Position numbers and translations under genes: made by a program. This document shows positions 43,068 to 52,364 of a stretch of 64,000 bases of DNA, piece after piece (within the stretch, counting starts at the first letter, position 1; every line of letters starts with the position of its first letter). The DNA is from Bacteroidota bacterium (GTDB lineage: Bacteria > Bacteroidota > Bacteroidia > Bacteroidales > Bacteroidaceae): the NCBI GenBank assembly GCA_023458215.1, contig JAEXAJ010000220.1:12447-76446 (forward strand). Direction: 5' to 3'. A model generated the notes under the pieces. The model was not told the origin of the DNA. It searched no databases and saw only the letters and a list, made by a program, of their open reading frames with translations.

Positions 43068-45983
43068 ATGTTGAAATTACAAAGTTCTTTGAAGGTCGCT
43101 TGCATGGCAGCGGCTGCTTTGGCGGCAATCGGTTGCAGCCAAGACGATCTGACCAATCAATCCGCACTGATAGGTAACACTACGATTGAAGCCTCTTTCG
43201 AAGAGGCAGGCATCGGCACACGCACCTCGGTAAACGAGGCCAACAAAGTTGTTTGGAATAAGAACGACGCATTCGGATTGTTCTATACTTCTGCTACCCA
43301 AACATCTCCGAAAGCTGAAAAATTCACTGCTTCAATAGCAGACGGAACCAGCACCAGCGCATTATTCGGTGGTACACTAAATGACGGAGCAACGACTTCT
43401 TACGCTGTTTATCCGTATCAAGAAGATATGAGTTTAAACAGCAATACTGTAACCATGAAGCTGCCGGCAGAATTCAATTATACCACCGCAAGCAACGGAC
43501 CAATGTATGCCCCCGCATCAAATATAAGTGAAAGTTTATCTTTTAAACACTTGACCGGATTATTAAAGCTAACGATAAGCAAAGGCATCACCGCCGACGC
43601 CAAGAAGTTCGTAATTACGGCAGATAAAGATATTGCAGGTACTTGCACAGCTGATTTAAGCGCAACAAGCCCTGTTTTGGCAGTATCCAGCAGCGGTGCA
43701 AGCAAAACAATAACCGTCAACCTAAATATAACGGATGACGGGAAGGGCAATATCACTACCTTCTATATTCCTATTCCCACAGGCACTTACACCACACTTT
43801 CCGCTAAATTATTGGGAGATGGCGACACACAACTTTTCGAACCCAAAGAATGGACGAACGTAACAGTGGAACGTGCCGGGATGATGACCGCTTCATTTAG
43901 ATATGTGAAGATCGACGCAGACACTCAAAAGGGGATTGAGGATGAGATCAGGGAAGCTATTCCTACCGATCCTCAGACAATGCCGATCAGCACAGAATTG
44001 GCAATCAGTTCCACAATCGACGCAACAAGCGGAAGCGGCATCAACTCCATTCCGATTCCGGTAGCCCAAAACTCAAACGTAGTTTTATCTTTGGAGAGTG
44101 TACCGACGACGAGTGCGGATAAGCCTTTGGAACTGAAAGACAACTCTGCAACCATAACCGATCCTACTACCGCCTTAAACACCGTAACTTTCGCCATTCC
44201 CAAAGTTACAGAAGCGAGTTCAGCCCCCAACATTGCCATCAACATGCCTCAAACCACTGTTGAACTGGACGCAACCGGCACGGAAGGAACTACTTACGGT
44301 AAGATTATCGCCAAGACTGCCAGCAATACTTTAGTAATAAAGAAAGGTGTAACAGTTAAAGAACTCGTTGTGGAAGGTGGTAATGTAAGAGTGGCAGGAA
44401 AAATCGAGGCCATATCAAAAGATGAAAGTCTCACTGACGCCACAGTTTACCTCATCAAGGAAGCAGGAGTAACGCTCCCTGCAAGCACCGATGGCTTCAC
44501 CGTGATAGATGCAGCAACATATGATATGAAAACAGCTTTCGCCAAGGGTGAGAACTACGTACTTACGACTGACGCCAGCATCAGAGGTGCAAGTGTCGTT
44601 GTGCCTGCAGGAAAAGAAGTTACTCTCGATTTAAACGGCCACACCCTTACAGCGGCAAACAAAAGTGGCGACAACATTCTCGTAGAAGGAAAATTGACAT
44701 TAAAAGACAGCAGCAATACATCCAACGGTCAAATCGTGGCAAGCGAAGATTACTCTGCTGATTATACGACAACCTTGATTTATGTCAATGGCGAAAACGC
44801 CTCCATGACCATGGAAAGCGGCACTATCTATGCCGTCAGAACTAACCCGACGGATAAGGGACAATTTGGAGTAGGTGTCTACGATGGCGCAGACTTCACC
44901 ATGACCGGCGGCAAGATAGAAGCCGGATGGTATGCAGTAGCAGGAAACGGCAACTATAAGACCCAAAACTCTATCATCAACATCACAGGCGGTGAGCTCA
45001 TTTCTACTGCCGACTATGCGCTTTATCTGCCACAAGCAGGTACGACAACGATTTCGGGCGGTAAGATTTATGGTGCTGCAGGCGGCGCAACCATTCAGCG
45101 AGGAACACTGAATGTTGATGGCACTGCCTTAATCACCAGTAAAGGCACAGGCAACACCGGCAGTTGGGGCGACGGCACCGGCAAACTGGGCTGTGCGGCA
45201 ATTAATGCAAATGCAGCCTATGACAACTGCACAGTAAACATAAAAGGAGGTACACTGACCGCTGAATCCGAAGCCCTCATTTCTACAGGAACGGCGCACA
45301 CGGCTACCATCAATGTTACCGGCGGCACATTCTCTGATCCAAGCGCACTTGCCTATATGGCAGCCGATGCCAATGTAAATATAAAGTTGTCTGCCGACAA
45401 GACCTGCAAGGGATTTAAGACCGTAAGTGGCCAAACCTTAACAATAGACTTAGGAGGTAAGACCCTTACACTTGCTGACCCGACCGTAGGGTCTACAGGT
45501 ACCGAAACTAATAGTTGCCAACTATTGGAAGGTTCCACTGTTACTTTCAAGAACGGTACACTGATGAGTGAAAACAACAAAATAATGATTCAGAATTACT
45601 GCAATCTGACATTAGAAGGAATGACAGTAACCGGTACGAATGCCCAATACGTAGTGAGCAATAATTGCGGTAATGTAACAATCAACAATACCACCATCAA
45701 CGCCGGGAGCAATGAAAACCAATATGCGTTTGATGTCTGCGGTTTCAGCAAATACACTGCCGGAGTTTCAGTAACCGTACAAGGCACGAGTATCATTAAT
45801 GGTAAAGTGGAAATATCAAAAAGCAGCGGTAATACCGAGCCAATGAAACTCAACATCACAGACGGTACATTCAACGGTGATTTAGTAGTAGATTCATCTA
45901 TAACAGACGCAGCGTCCATTATTACGATTAGTGGTAGCCCTACTTTCACAGGCAATACCTGGGATAGCTACAAAAGCAACTAA
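43068..45983 (+). CDS. Fimbrillin-family lipoprotein with beta-helix-like C-terminal region
   Basis: A 971-residue surface lipoprotein. Lipobox AIGC (Cys23), then a fimbrillin-like N-terminal domain (about 30-270: TSVNEANKVVWNKNDAFGLF, YAVYPYQ, LSFKHLTGLLKLTIS). The middle (about 290-480) has Ser/Thr/Pro-rich strands. From about 490 to the end, repeated short strands with ITGGxL/F, VNITGGTF and TISGGKIYG turns suggest a right-handed parallel beta-helix, as in secreted adhesins or pectate-lyase-like folds. No catalytic residues are evident. It is followed by a good terminator, so it closes this transcript. Confidence 0.85.
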   Translation: MLKLQSSLKVACMAAAALAAIGCSQDDLTNQSALIGNTTIEASFEEAGIGTRTSVNEANKVVWNKNDAFGLFYTSATQTSPKAEKFTASIADGTSTSALFGGTLNDGATTSYAVYPYQEDMSLNSNTVTMKLPAEFNYTTASNGPMYAPASNISESLSFKHLTGLLKLTISKGITADAKKFVITADKDIAGTCTADLSATSPVLAVSSSGASKTITVNLNITDDGKGNITTFYIPIPTGTYTTLSAKLLGDGDTQLFEPKEWTNVTVERAGMMTASFRYVKIDADTQKGIEDEIREAIPTDPQTMPISTELAISSTIDATSGSGINSIPIPVAQNSNVVLSLESVPTTSADKPLELKDNSATITDPTTALNTVTFAIPKVTEASSAPNIAINMPQTTVELDATGTEGTTYGKIIAKTASNTLVIKKGVTVKELVVEGGNVRVAGKIEAISKDESLTDATVYLIKEAGVTLPASTDGFTVIDAATYDMKTAFAKGENYVLTTDASIRGASVVVPAGKEVTLDLNGHTLTAANKSGDNILVEGKLTLKDSSNTSNGQIVASEDYSADYTTTLIYVNGENASMTMESGTIYAVRTNPTDKGQFGVGVYDGADFTMTGGKIEAGWYAVAGNGNYKTQNSIINITGGELISTADYALYLPQAGTTTISGGKIYGAAGGATIQRGTLNVDGTALITSKGTGNTGSWGDGTGKLGCAAINANAAYDNCTVNIKGGTLTAESEALISTGTAHTATINVTGGTFSDPSALAYMAADANVNIKLSADKTCKGFKTVSGQTLTIDLGGKTLTLADPTVGSTGTETNSCQLLEGSTVTFKNGTLMSENNKIMIQNYCNLTLEGMTVTGTNAQYVVSNNCGNVTINNTTINAGSNENQYAFDVCGFSKYTAGVSVTVQGTSIINGKVEISKSSGNTEPMKLNITDGTFNGDLVVDSSITDAASIITISGSPTFTGNTWDSYKSN

Positions 45984-46031
45984 TTAGGTAAAGAACAAAG
46001 TCTTGACATCCGCTATCAAGAAACAAGATAA

Positions 46032-46067
46032 GAATGCGGTTTACTCCATCAGTTAACCGCATTCTTT
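46032..46067 (+). terminator. Rho-independent terminator after the fimbrillin/beta-helix gene
   Basis: GAATGCGGTT (46032-46041) pairs perfectly with AACCGCATTC (46055-46064), followed by TTTT. It separates this locus from the AAA-like gene and cassette downstream. Confidence 0.8.
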
Positions 46068-46133
46068 TGCAGTTTCCCCCTTTCTTGTCCCCTATTTATT
46101 CGACAATTAACGCCCAATGTCACAAGAAAATAC

Positions 46134-46141
46134 TACCTTTG
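46134..46141 (+). promoter_or_regulatory. -7 box of the AAA-like gene
   Basis: TACCTTTG, exact TAnnTTTG, 25 bases before the ATG at 46166. It may also drive the cassette that starts at 47761, as only 23 bases separate the two genes. Confidence 0.6.
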
Positions 46142-46165
46142 CAAACAACGTAAAGTTCTACAATC

Positions 46166-47737
46166 ATGAATATTGCATCTCCTATCCTTCGCAAGCTCCC
46201 CATCGGGATACAAAGCTTTGAATTCCTTCGTAGCGAAGGATATCTCTATGTGGACAAAACAGCACTCATCTACCAACTGGTAACGATGGGGAAACCTTAT
46301 TTCTTTAGCCGACCCCGCCGTTTCGGGAAGAGCCTGCTGCTATCCACTCTCGAAGCATACTTTAAAGGACAGAAAGAACTGTTCCACGGACTGGCTATCG
46401 AGAAACTGGAACAAAACTGGTACGAATATCCGGTACTCCATCTCGACCTTAATGCCGAAAAATATGATAGCCGTGAACGCCTCATCAGCATACTAGAACG
46501 CCAACTTAAAGATTGGGAAGAACTCTACCAAACCGGTGGAGAAGGTATTACCCACTCCGGACGTTTTACAACCGTCATCAAGAAAGCATACGAAATGACC
46601 GGACGGCGCGTCGTGGTACTCATAGACGAGTACGACAAGCCTTTGCTCCGTACTTTCGACAACCCGAAATTGCAGAATGAGTTCCGCGAAACTCTCACCG
46701 CTTTCTATACCGTATTGAAAAGTGCCGACCCGTGGTTGCAGTTCGTCTTCATTACCGGTGTCACCAAGTTTGCGCAAGTAGGCATATTCAGCAATCTGAA
46801 CCAGTTGAATGACATTAGCTTCGATTTGGATTATAATACCCTTTGCGGCATGACCCAAGAAGAGATAAAGACGGTATTTGACCCCGAAATCAATATACTG
46901 GCACAGCAACAGCACCTCTCCTACCAAGAAGCCATAGAGAAAATGACTACCCTTTATGACGGCTACCGCTTTACAGCCGAGCCTCAATATACTCCGATGT
47001 ACAACCCTTTCAGTGTGCTCAATGCCTTGCAGAAACGCGCCTTCGGCAACTACTGGTTCAGCAGCGGAACCCCCACTTTCTTGGTAGAGATGTTACAAAA
47101 GACCGACTTCGACCTGCGGGAGATGGACGGAATAGAAGTTGGTGCTTTCACACTCAGCGACGACCGGGCGGACATAAACAACCCCGTCCCGATGATTTAC
47201 CAAAGTGGATATCTAACGATAAAGGAGTATGACAGGGAGTTCCAGCTCTACAAGCTGGGCTTCCCCAACGAAGAAGTGAAATACGGTTTTCTCAACTTCG
47301 CCGCCCCCTTCTATACCCCTGTAGCACAGAGCGACACCGCTTTCTACATCGGAAAGTTTGTGCGCGAACTGCGTGAAGGCAATATAGAAGCCTTTCTGCA
47401 ACGTCTTCAGTCTTTCTTTGCAGACTTCCCCTACGAACTGAACGCAAAGACCGAACGACACTATCAAGTAGTATTCTTCATCGTCTTCAAGCTGTTAGGA
47501 CAGTTCACCGAAGCCGAAGTCAGAAGCGCTCGTGGACGTGCGGATGCCGTAGTGAAAACTTCCGGATACATCTACATCTTCGAGTTCAAGCTGGACGGCA
47601 CCGCCCAAGCGGCCTTGAATCAGATAGACGATCGCGGCTACCTCATCCCCTATCAGGTGGACGGCCGTCAGCTCGTCAAAGTAGGCATCTCTTTCGACAA
47701 GGAGACAAGGAATATAGGAGAATGGCTGATCTGTTAA
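46166..47737 (+). CDS. AAA-ATPase-like protein with PD-(D/E)XK nuclease domain (DUF1703 type)
   Basis: A 523-residue member of a family present in many copies in Bacteroides; function unknown. The N-terminal AAA-like domain has YVDKTALIYQLV, the P-loop-type RPRRFGKSLLLSTL near residue 50 and Walker B VVLIDEYDKPLL. The C-terminal domain (about 420-523) carries the nuclease-type pattern GRADAVVKTSGYIYIFEFK, with Asp, then Glu-x-Lys. It may be an independent gene whose position before the cassette is chance, since paralogues are scattered in these genomes. Confidence 0.9.
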   Translation: MNIASPILRKLPIGIQSFEFLRSEGYLYVDKTALIYQLVTMGKPYFFSRPRRFGKSLLLSTLEAYFKGQKELFHGLAIEKLEQNWYEYPVLHLDLNAEKYDSRERLISILERQLKDWEELYQTGGEGITHSGRFTTVIKKAYEMTGRRVVVLIDEYDKPLLRTFDNPKLQNEFRETLTAFYTVLKSADPWLQFVFITGVTKFAQVGIFSNLNQLNDISFDLDYNTLCGMTQEEIKTVFDPEINILAQQQHLSYQEAIEKMTTLYDGYRFTAEPQYTPMYNPFSVLNALQKRAFGNYWFSSGTPTFLVEMLQKTDFDLREMDGIEVGAFTLSDDRADINNPVPMIYQSGYLTIKEYDREFQLYKLGFPNEEVKYGFLNFAAPFYTPVAQSDTAFYIGKFVRELREGNIEAFLQRLQSFFADFPYELNAKTERHYQVVFFIVFKLLGQFTEAEVRSARGRADAVVKTSGYIYIFEFKLDGTAQAALNQIDDRGYLIPYQVDGRQLVKVGISFDKETRNIGEWLIC

Positions 47738-47760
47738 GTCCGATTAACGAATAACTGCAA

Positions 47761-48681
47761 ATGACAAATATCTCACTTACATTCCAAGTCGGACCACACA
47801 CATTCCGTATTCAGAATAACTCTGCCATAAACATCAGTGAGGCGTTGCCTTCGCTGTCGCCATTTATCTTATCTACACCGACATACGAAGAGCCTATTTT
47901 CGAATTATGCCTGGCAGACACCCCGGGAATCCTGATATCAGAAGATGAAACCACGGATATCTGTTTTGATTGGGAAGATGCCCGTTGTATCATCCGACCA
48001 CAAGAAGGCGGAATTCATCTTGTAGCCATCACTCCCCGAAATTCAGAGAAGACCTACTGCATGCAGTGCAACGACCGTTTTCGGCATTGTACCACATATC
48101 TGCCTTCGGACACCACCACTGAAGTTCTTTCTCAAAGAAACTCTGCGGAGAGCTTTGTCCTCAACAATTTCCTGATGATGCTCTATGCCTTCACAGCCGC
48201 ACGGCACCACACCTTGTTGATGCACGCTTCGGTCATTGCCCACAATGGTAAGGGCTATCTCTTTTTAGGAAAAAGCGGTACAGGCAAGAGCACCCACACC
48301 TCACTTTGGTTGAAATATATTCCGGGGTGCCATCTACTGAATGACGACAATCCCGTGGTACATGTAGACATCAACAGCAAGCAAGCAACCGTATTCGGAT
48401 CGCCGTGGAGCGGAAAAACACCTTGCTATCGGAATGAATACATGCCCGTAGGCGCATTCGTGCGACTGGAACAAGCACCACAAAATAGCATTGCACACCA
48501 AAGTTCCGTACATGCCTTTGCGGCCCTGCTGCCTTCTTGCTCTTGCCTGAAACAAGACAAGGATATATACAACGATATCATTGCGGCCGTAACAGAACTT
48601 GCGACGCTTGCCCCGGTCTTCCACTTGAAGTGCCTGCCCGATAAGGCAGCCGCAGAACTCTGCCTGAACACAGTGAGATAA
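47761..48681 (+). CDS. HPr-kinase-like P-loop kinase of a peptide-modification cassette
   Basis: A 306-residue protein whose C-terminal half is an HprK-type kinase domain: LLMHASVIAHNGKGYLFLGK, Walker A GKSGTGKSTHTSLW near residue 175 and LNDDNPVVH. It lacks the HPr-kinase N-terminal domain; instead residues 1-140 form a family-specific domain. Relatives of this size are found in lasso-peptide and other RiPP clusters, where such a kinase phosphorylates the precursor. Its substrate here is unknown. It starts a run of six same-strand genes with short spacers. Confidence 0.82.
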   Translation: MTNISLTFQVGPHTFRIQNNSAINISEALPSLSPFILSTPTYEEPIFELCLADTPGILISEDETTDICFDWEDARCIIRPQEGGIHLVAITPRNSEKTYCMQCNDRFRHCTTYLPSDTTTEVLSQRNSAESFVLNNFLMMLYAFTAARHHTLLMHASVIAHNGKGYLFLGKSGTGKSTHTSLWLKYIPGCHLLNDDNPVVHVDINSKQATVFGSPWSGKTPCYRNEYMPVGAFVRLEQAPQNSIAHQSSVHAFAALLPSCSCLKQDKDIYNDIIAAVTELATLAPVFHLKCLPDKAAAELCLNTVR

Positions 48682-48694
48682 AAGCATCCGGATC

Positions 48695-49135
48695 ATGAAG
48701 AAAAGCATCCCCAATGAAATATTGCTCCCCGAAGTAGCCCGGTTGATAGAAGAAGGACATACCGCCACCATCGTTGTACGCGGCAATAGCATGAATCCTT
48801 TTCTAGTAGATCGGCGCGACCGGATCACATTAGGCGGATTCACCCCGGAGGAGTTGCAACCCGGCGCTTCGGTACTGGCACGTGATACAACTGGACGCAT
48901 CGTTTTCCATCGTATTATCCGCCGCTACGGAGAAACACTAATATTACAAGGCGATGGAAACCTGGCACAGACGGAAGAAACGTCCATCAGCCAGGTTATG
49001 GGACTAATGACCGCAGCCATACGCAAGGACAAGAAATACCCGGCCGGCGGCAAAGCTTGGAAGTACTACTCGTATTGCTGGCTAAAACTTACTCCGGTCA
49101 GGCGTTGGCTGCTGGCCATATTCAGACGATTATAA
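48695..49135 (+). CDS. S24/S26-family peptidase, Ser/His type
   Basis: A 146-residue protein with the signal-peptidase-like motif VRGNSMNPFL (nucleophile Ser near residue 33), followed by DRRDRITLG and then IVFHRIIRRYGETLILQGDGN. The His in FHR sits where the ER/SipW-type signal peptidases use His instead of the bacterial Lys. There is no N-terminal membrane anchor; the C-terminus (WLKLTPVRRWLLAIFRRL) is an amphipathic basic segment that could bind the membrane. In this setting a role in cutting a modified peptide is plausible, but not shown. Confidence 0.8.
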   Translation: MKKSIPNEILLPEVARLIEEGHTATIVVRGNSMNPFLVDRRDRITLGGFTPEELQPGASVLARDTTGRIVFHRIIRRYGETLILQGDGNLAQTEETSISQVMGLMTAAIRKDKKYPAGGKAWKYYSYCWLKLTPVRRWLLAIFRRL

Positions 49136-49156
49136 CAAACTAAAACAGATAGAATT

Positions 49157-49429
49157 ATGAGAATTAAAGAAGGACTTTTCCTACATAAGATTGGTGACGA
49201 ATGCATTATCATGCAAGACGGTACGTCCAATGTGGATTTCAGTAACATCCTGAACCTCAATCCTACCGCCGCATATCTTTGGACGGAAATAGGAAACCAA
49301 GAGTTCGATGCTGATTCCATCACACAAATGATGACGGAACACTATGATGTAACCGAAGAACAAGCACGTTTGGACGCGGCAGACTTTATCAAAAAATTAA
49401 AGGAAGCAGGCGTAGTTTGCGATTTATAA
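49157..49429 (+). CDS. PqqD-like peptide-recognition protein
   Basis: A 90-residue protein with the PqqD fold pattern: GDECIIMQDGTSNVDFSNI, LNLNPTAAYLWTEIG, and a C-terminal helix pair DVTEEQARLDAADFIKKLKE. In RiPP systems PqqD-like domains (RRE) bind the leader of the precursor peptide and present it to the modifying enzymes. Finding it as a stand-alone gene between a peptidase and a nucleotidyltransferase is the strongest sign that this cassette works on a peptide. Confidence 0.85.
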   Translation: MRIKEGLFLHKIGDECIIMQDGTSNVDFSNILNLNPTAAYLWTEIGNQEFDADSITQMMTEHYDVTEEQARLDAADFIKKLKEAGVVCDL

Positions 49430-49441
49430 AACAATAACCCT

Positions 49442-50545
49442 ATGCAACAAGCATTCTTCTCGTTAGTACGATCCGGTTTGTGGGGTACACCCGCAGATGC
49501 TACGCTTTTCCAATCCGTATCGGAAGCCGATTGGAACGTACTGTACCGCATGGCACAATCACAAGCATTGATTGCGCTAACCTTCGACGGCATCTGTACG
49601 CTCCCTGCCGAACTACGGCCACCACGTCCGCTTTATCTACAATGGACCGCCAACACCGTCCGGGTAGAGCAAGCCAACGAACGCCTCAACCGAATGTTGA
49701 CCGAACTCACTCCCCTTTACAGTAATGCCGGTTTAAGACCGGTTTTATTAAAGGGGCAAGGCATCGCCACCAACTACCGCAACCCGCAACATCGTCAGTG
49801 TGGTGACATCGACGTCTATCTGGGCAAGAAAGGACAACCCGTCGCCAACCGCCTGTTGCTGCAACAAGGTGCCATCGTCGAAGGGGAGGCTTCTGATAAA
49901 CATGCCAGTTATGACCTTCGGGGCGTACATATCGAGAACCATCGCATCATCCTGCGGCTGAACAATCCGCTTGCTAACCGCAGCTTGCAGAAATTAATAA
50001 ACGAATGGTATCCACAAGGAGCGGAAAGCGGCTTTATCATGCCGATCCCTCCTGCCACCTTCAATGCACTTTATATCTTCCTGCATGCTTTCGTTCATTT
50101 CCTGAATAGCGGCATCGGGCTGCGCCAGCTTTGCGACTGGACTTGCCTGCTCCACCATCGCCATCAGGATATAGATACCCCTGCCTTGCTCCGTCAACTA
50201 CAAGACCTCGGACTGTTGCGTGCCGCGCAAGCATTCGGTTATATTGCCGTCACATACCTCGGACTTCCCGCCCATCAGCTTCCTTTCCCCCTGGAAGATA
50301 TCAAGGAATTAGGAGAGAAACTACTGAAAGATATTTTGGCTACCGGCAACTTCGGTCAGCATGATACCCGTATCAAGCCCCGGCCCAAAGGATATTGGGC
50401 AGGGAAATGGTACACGTTCTGCCGTGCCGGCCGCCGCTGCAATGAGCTGAGGCAGTTTGCGCCGGGCGAAGCCTTTTGGTATCCGGTGACATTGATAAAA
50501 GGTACTGTAGCCATACAAATAAACAGGATCAAAGGAGTAGATTAA
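49442..50545 (+). CDS. Nucleotidyltransferase-fold protein (NTP_transf_5 type)
   Basis: A 367-residue member of the uncharacterised nucleotidyltransferase family found in many RiPP and some glycan loci. The active-site pattern is visible in LLKGQGIATNYRNPQHRQCG followed by DIDVYLG, giving the metal-binding Asp-x-Asp, and GVHIENHR further on. The C-terminal 150 residues are helical (LYIFLHAFVHFLNSGIGLRQ). Together with the HprK-like kinase it recalls kinase/nucleotidyltransferase pairs that tailor lasso peptides; the target here is unknown. It lies 12 bases after the PqqD-like gene. Confidence 0.82.
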   Translation: MQQAFFSLVRSGLWGTPADATLFQSVSEADWNVLYRMAQSQALIALTFDGICTLPAELRPPRPLYLQWTANTVRVEQANERLNRMLTELTPLYSNAGLRPVLLKGQGIATNYRNPQHRQCGDIDVYLGKKGQPVANRLLLQQGAIVEGEASDKHASYDLRGVHIENHRIILRLNNPLANRSLQKLINEWYPQGAESGFIMPIPPATFNALYIFLHAFVHFLNSGIGLRQLCDWTCLLHHRHQDIDTPALLRQLQDLGLLRAAQAFGYIAVTYLGLPAHQLPFPLEDIKELGEKLLKDILATGNFGQHDTRIKPRPKGYWAGKWYTFCRAGRRCNELRQFAPGEAFWYPVTLIKGTVAIQINRIKGVD

Positions 50546-50562
50546 GCCAAAGACTAAGAGTA

Positions 50563-52242
50563 ATGGACATGCAGACCAAGAAGCTAAGATATATTTGGGA
50601 AGTCTCTGCCGGACAACGCGGACGCATATTGCTGAGTTGCTGTACAGGCATCTTGGGAGTAGCCTTTGCACTTGCCTTTATCTATGTTTCCAAACGAGTG
50701 ATAGATATTGCCACCGGAGCAGTCATCGGCAGTTTGGTGCATGCAGCCACCCTTACAGTTGTATTGCTTATCCTCCAATTGTTATGTGGTACAGCCGATT
50801 CCTGGATTAGTACCCGCATGCAGATAGAAACCGGAAACACGCTGCGGCATCGCCTTTTCTCCCGCCTGCTGCAAAGTCGGTGGAATGAGTTAGAGCGCTT
50901 CCACACGGGTGATATCGTAAATCGTGTGGAGCAAGATACTTCCGCCATTGTTACTTTGCTAACTTCTTCCATTCCGGCATTCATCGTGACGGGAGTACAA
51001 CTATTGGCTGCCTTTGGTTTCTTCTGTTACCTGGATCCTTCGTTACCTTGGTTGATCGTTGCCATACTACCCGTATTTCTGTTAGGTAGCCGGTTCTACA
51101 TGCAGCGCATGCGGCGATACACACATGAAATACGGCAAAGCGACAGCTACATTCAATCCGTCATTCAGGAAAGCCTGCAACACCGAACGGTTATCAAAAC
51201 CTTGGAGCAAAGCGAACGGCATCTTGGCAAACTCGACGATCTGCAAGATATGCTCCGCAGTCAAGTCATGGGACGTACCCGCTTCTCTCTTTCCGCCCGT
51301 ACATTGGTTGCTTTTGCCTTCTCCGGAGGTTATCTCACCGCCTTTCTTTGGGGAGCAGTCCGCCTCAGCACGGGCAGCATCACGTTCGGAACCATGACCG
51401 CCTTTCTGCAACTGGTAGGGAAAGTGCAACGTCCCGTACTTGATCTTTCCCGACTGATTCCCTCGGTTATCAATGCCCTCACCGCTATAGACCGATTGCA
51501 GGAACTTGAAGAACTCCCCGCCGAAGCTTCCGGCGAGCACATTCTCTTCACCACTACCCCTGAATTGGAACTTAAAGAGGTTACTTTCAGCTATACTACA
51601 GGCGACCGCCCGGTCTTCGACCACTTTTCTTGCCGCTTCCCCGCAGGTAGCTGCACGGCAGTTGTCGGAGAAACAGGACGGGGAAAGACGACTCTTATCC
51701 GCCTGCTACTTGCGCTGGCCGCTCCGCAGGAAGGAAGCATCACACTTACCGGTAGTTGCCAACCTTCGTTTAATGATAGTTGCCTGCCTCCGCCTGAAGA
51801 TAGTACCACCACCACAGTCAAAATAACTCCGCAAACCCGTACCAACTTCGTATATGTCCCCCAAGGAAACACATTGTTTAGCGGCACCATTCGCGATAAC
51901 CTGCTTATGGGTAACCCGGAAGCCACCGAAGCATCTATGCACCAAGCCCTGCAAACAGCCACCGCCGACTTTGTATTTCAGCTTCCCGACGGCATCAACT
52001 CCCCTCTCAACGAACAAGGCGGCGGCCTCAGCGAAGGACAAGCCCAACGCATCGCCATCGCCCGCGCCTTGCTGCGCCCCGGCAGTATTCTTCTGCTGGA
52101 TGAAGCTACCTCGGCACTCGATCCTGAAACAGAACGCCAGCTCATTAAGAACCTACGCAACGACTGTACCGGTAAAACGATAATCTTTATCACTCATCAC
52201 CCGGCGGTAGCCGAAGCATGCGAAACGATCATAAGATTATAA
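50563..52242 (+). CDS. ABC exporter, fused membrane and ATPase domains (first of two)
   Basis: A 559-residue half-transporter: six transmembrane helices (about 20-310), then an ATPase domain with Walker A GETGRGKTTL near 385, a non-canonical signature LSEGQAQRIAIARAL, and Walker B ILLLDEATSALD. A Thr/Pro-rich insert of about 25 residues lies between Walker A and the Q-loop (PPPEDSTTTTVKI). There is no N-terminal C39 peptidase domain, so any leader cleavage must come from another protein such as the S26-like peptidase. It starts 17 bases after the nucleotidyltransferase stop. Confidence 0.9.
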   Translation: MDMQTKKLRYIWEVSAGQRGRILLSCCTGILGVAFALAFIYVSKRVIDIATGAVIGSLVHAATLTVVLLILQLLCGTADSWISTRMQIETGNTLRHRLFSRLLQSRWNELERFHTGDIVNRVEQDTSAIVTLLTSSIPAFIVTGVQLLAAFGFFCYLDPSLPWLIVAILPVFLLGSRFYMQRMRRYTHEIRQSDSYIQSVIQESLQHRTVIKTLEQSERHLGKLDDLQDMLRSQVMGRTRFSLSARTLVAFAFSGGYLTAFLWGAVRLSTGSITFGTMTAFLQLVGKVQRPVLDLSRLIPSVINALTAIDRLQELEELPAEASGEHILFTTTPELELKEVTFSYTTGDRPVFDHFSCRFPAGSCTAVVGETGRGKTTLIRLLLALAAPQEGSITLTGSCQPSFNDSCLPPPEDSTTTTVKITPQTRTNFVYVPQGNTLFSGTIRDNLLMGNPEATEASMHQALQTATADFVFQLPDGINSPLNEQGGGLSEGQAQRIAIARALLRPGSILLLDEATSALDPETERQLIKNLRNDCTGKTIIFITHHPAVAEACETIIRL

Positions 52243-52296
52243 GTATATACCCACAACAGCATCGACATGTACTTAAATATCATAAAATCTCTCGAC

Positions 52297-52329
52297 AAAG
52301 TTGAACTTCTCCGATAAAGTTTTGATCTT
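52297..52329 (+). promoter_or_regulatory. Possible promoter of the second ABC exporter
   Basis: GTTG near 52299-52302 and GATCTTTG near 52323-52330 are spaced about 20 bases, close to the Bacteroidetes -33/-7 layout, with one mismatch in the -7 box. The 122-base gap to the preceding gene fits an extra promoter. Confidence 0.4.
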
Positions 52330-52364
52330 TGTCATCAATACCAACGATTAAGGAGAAAGGAAAA

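Noticed and set aside
44700..45955. Minus-strand frames opposite the fimbrillin/beta-helix gene
   Set aside because: They lie within a well-supported lipoprotein gene and arise from its Thr/Ala/Gly-rich codons.
47761..48681. Classical HPr kinase/phosphorylase or PEP carboxykinase
   Set aside because: The HprK N-terminal domain and the second conserved region for HPr are not seen; only the P-loop domain is shared, and context points to peptide modification.
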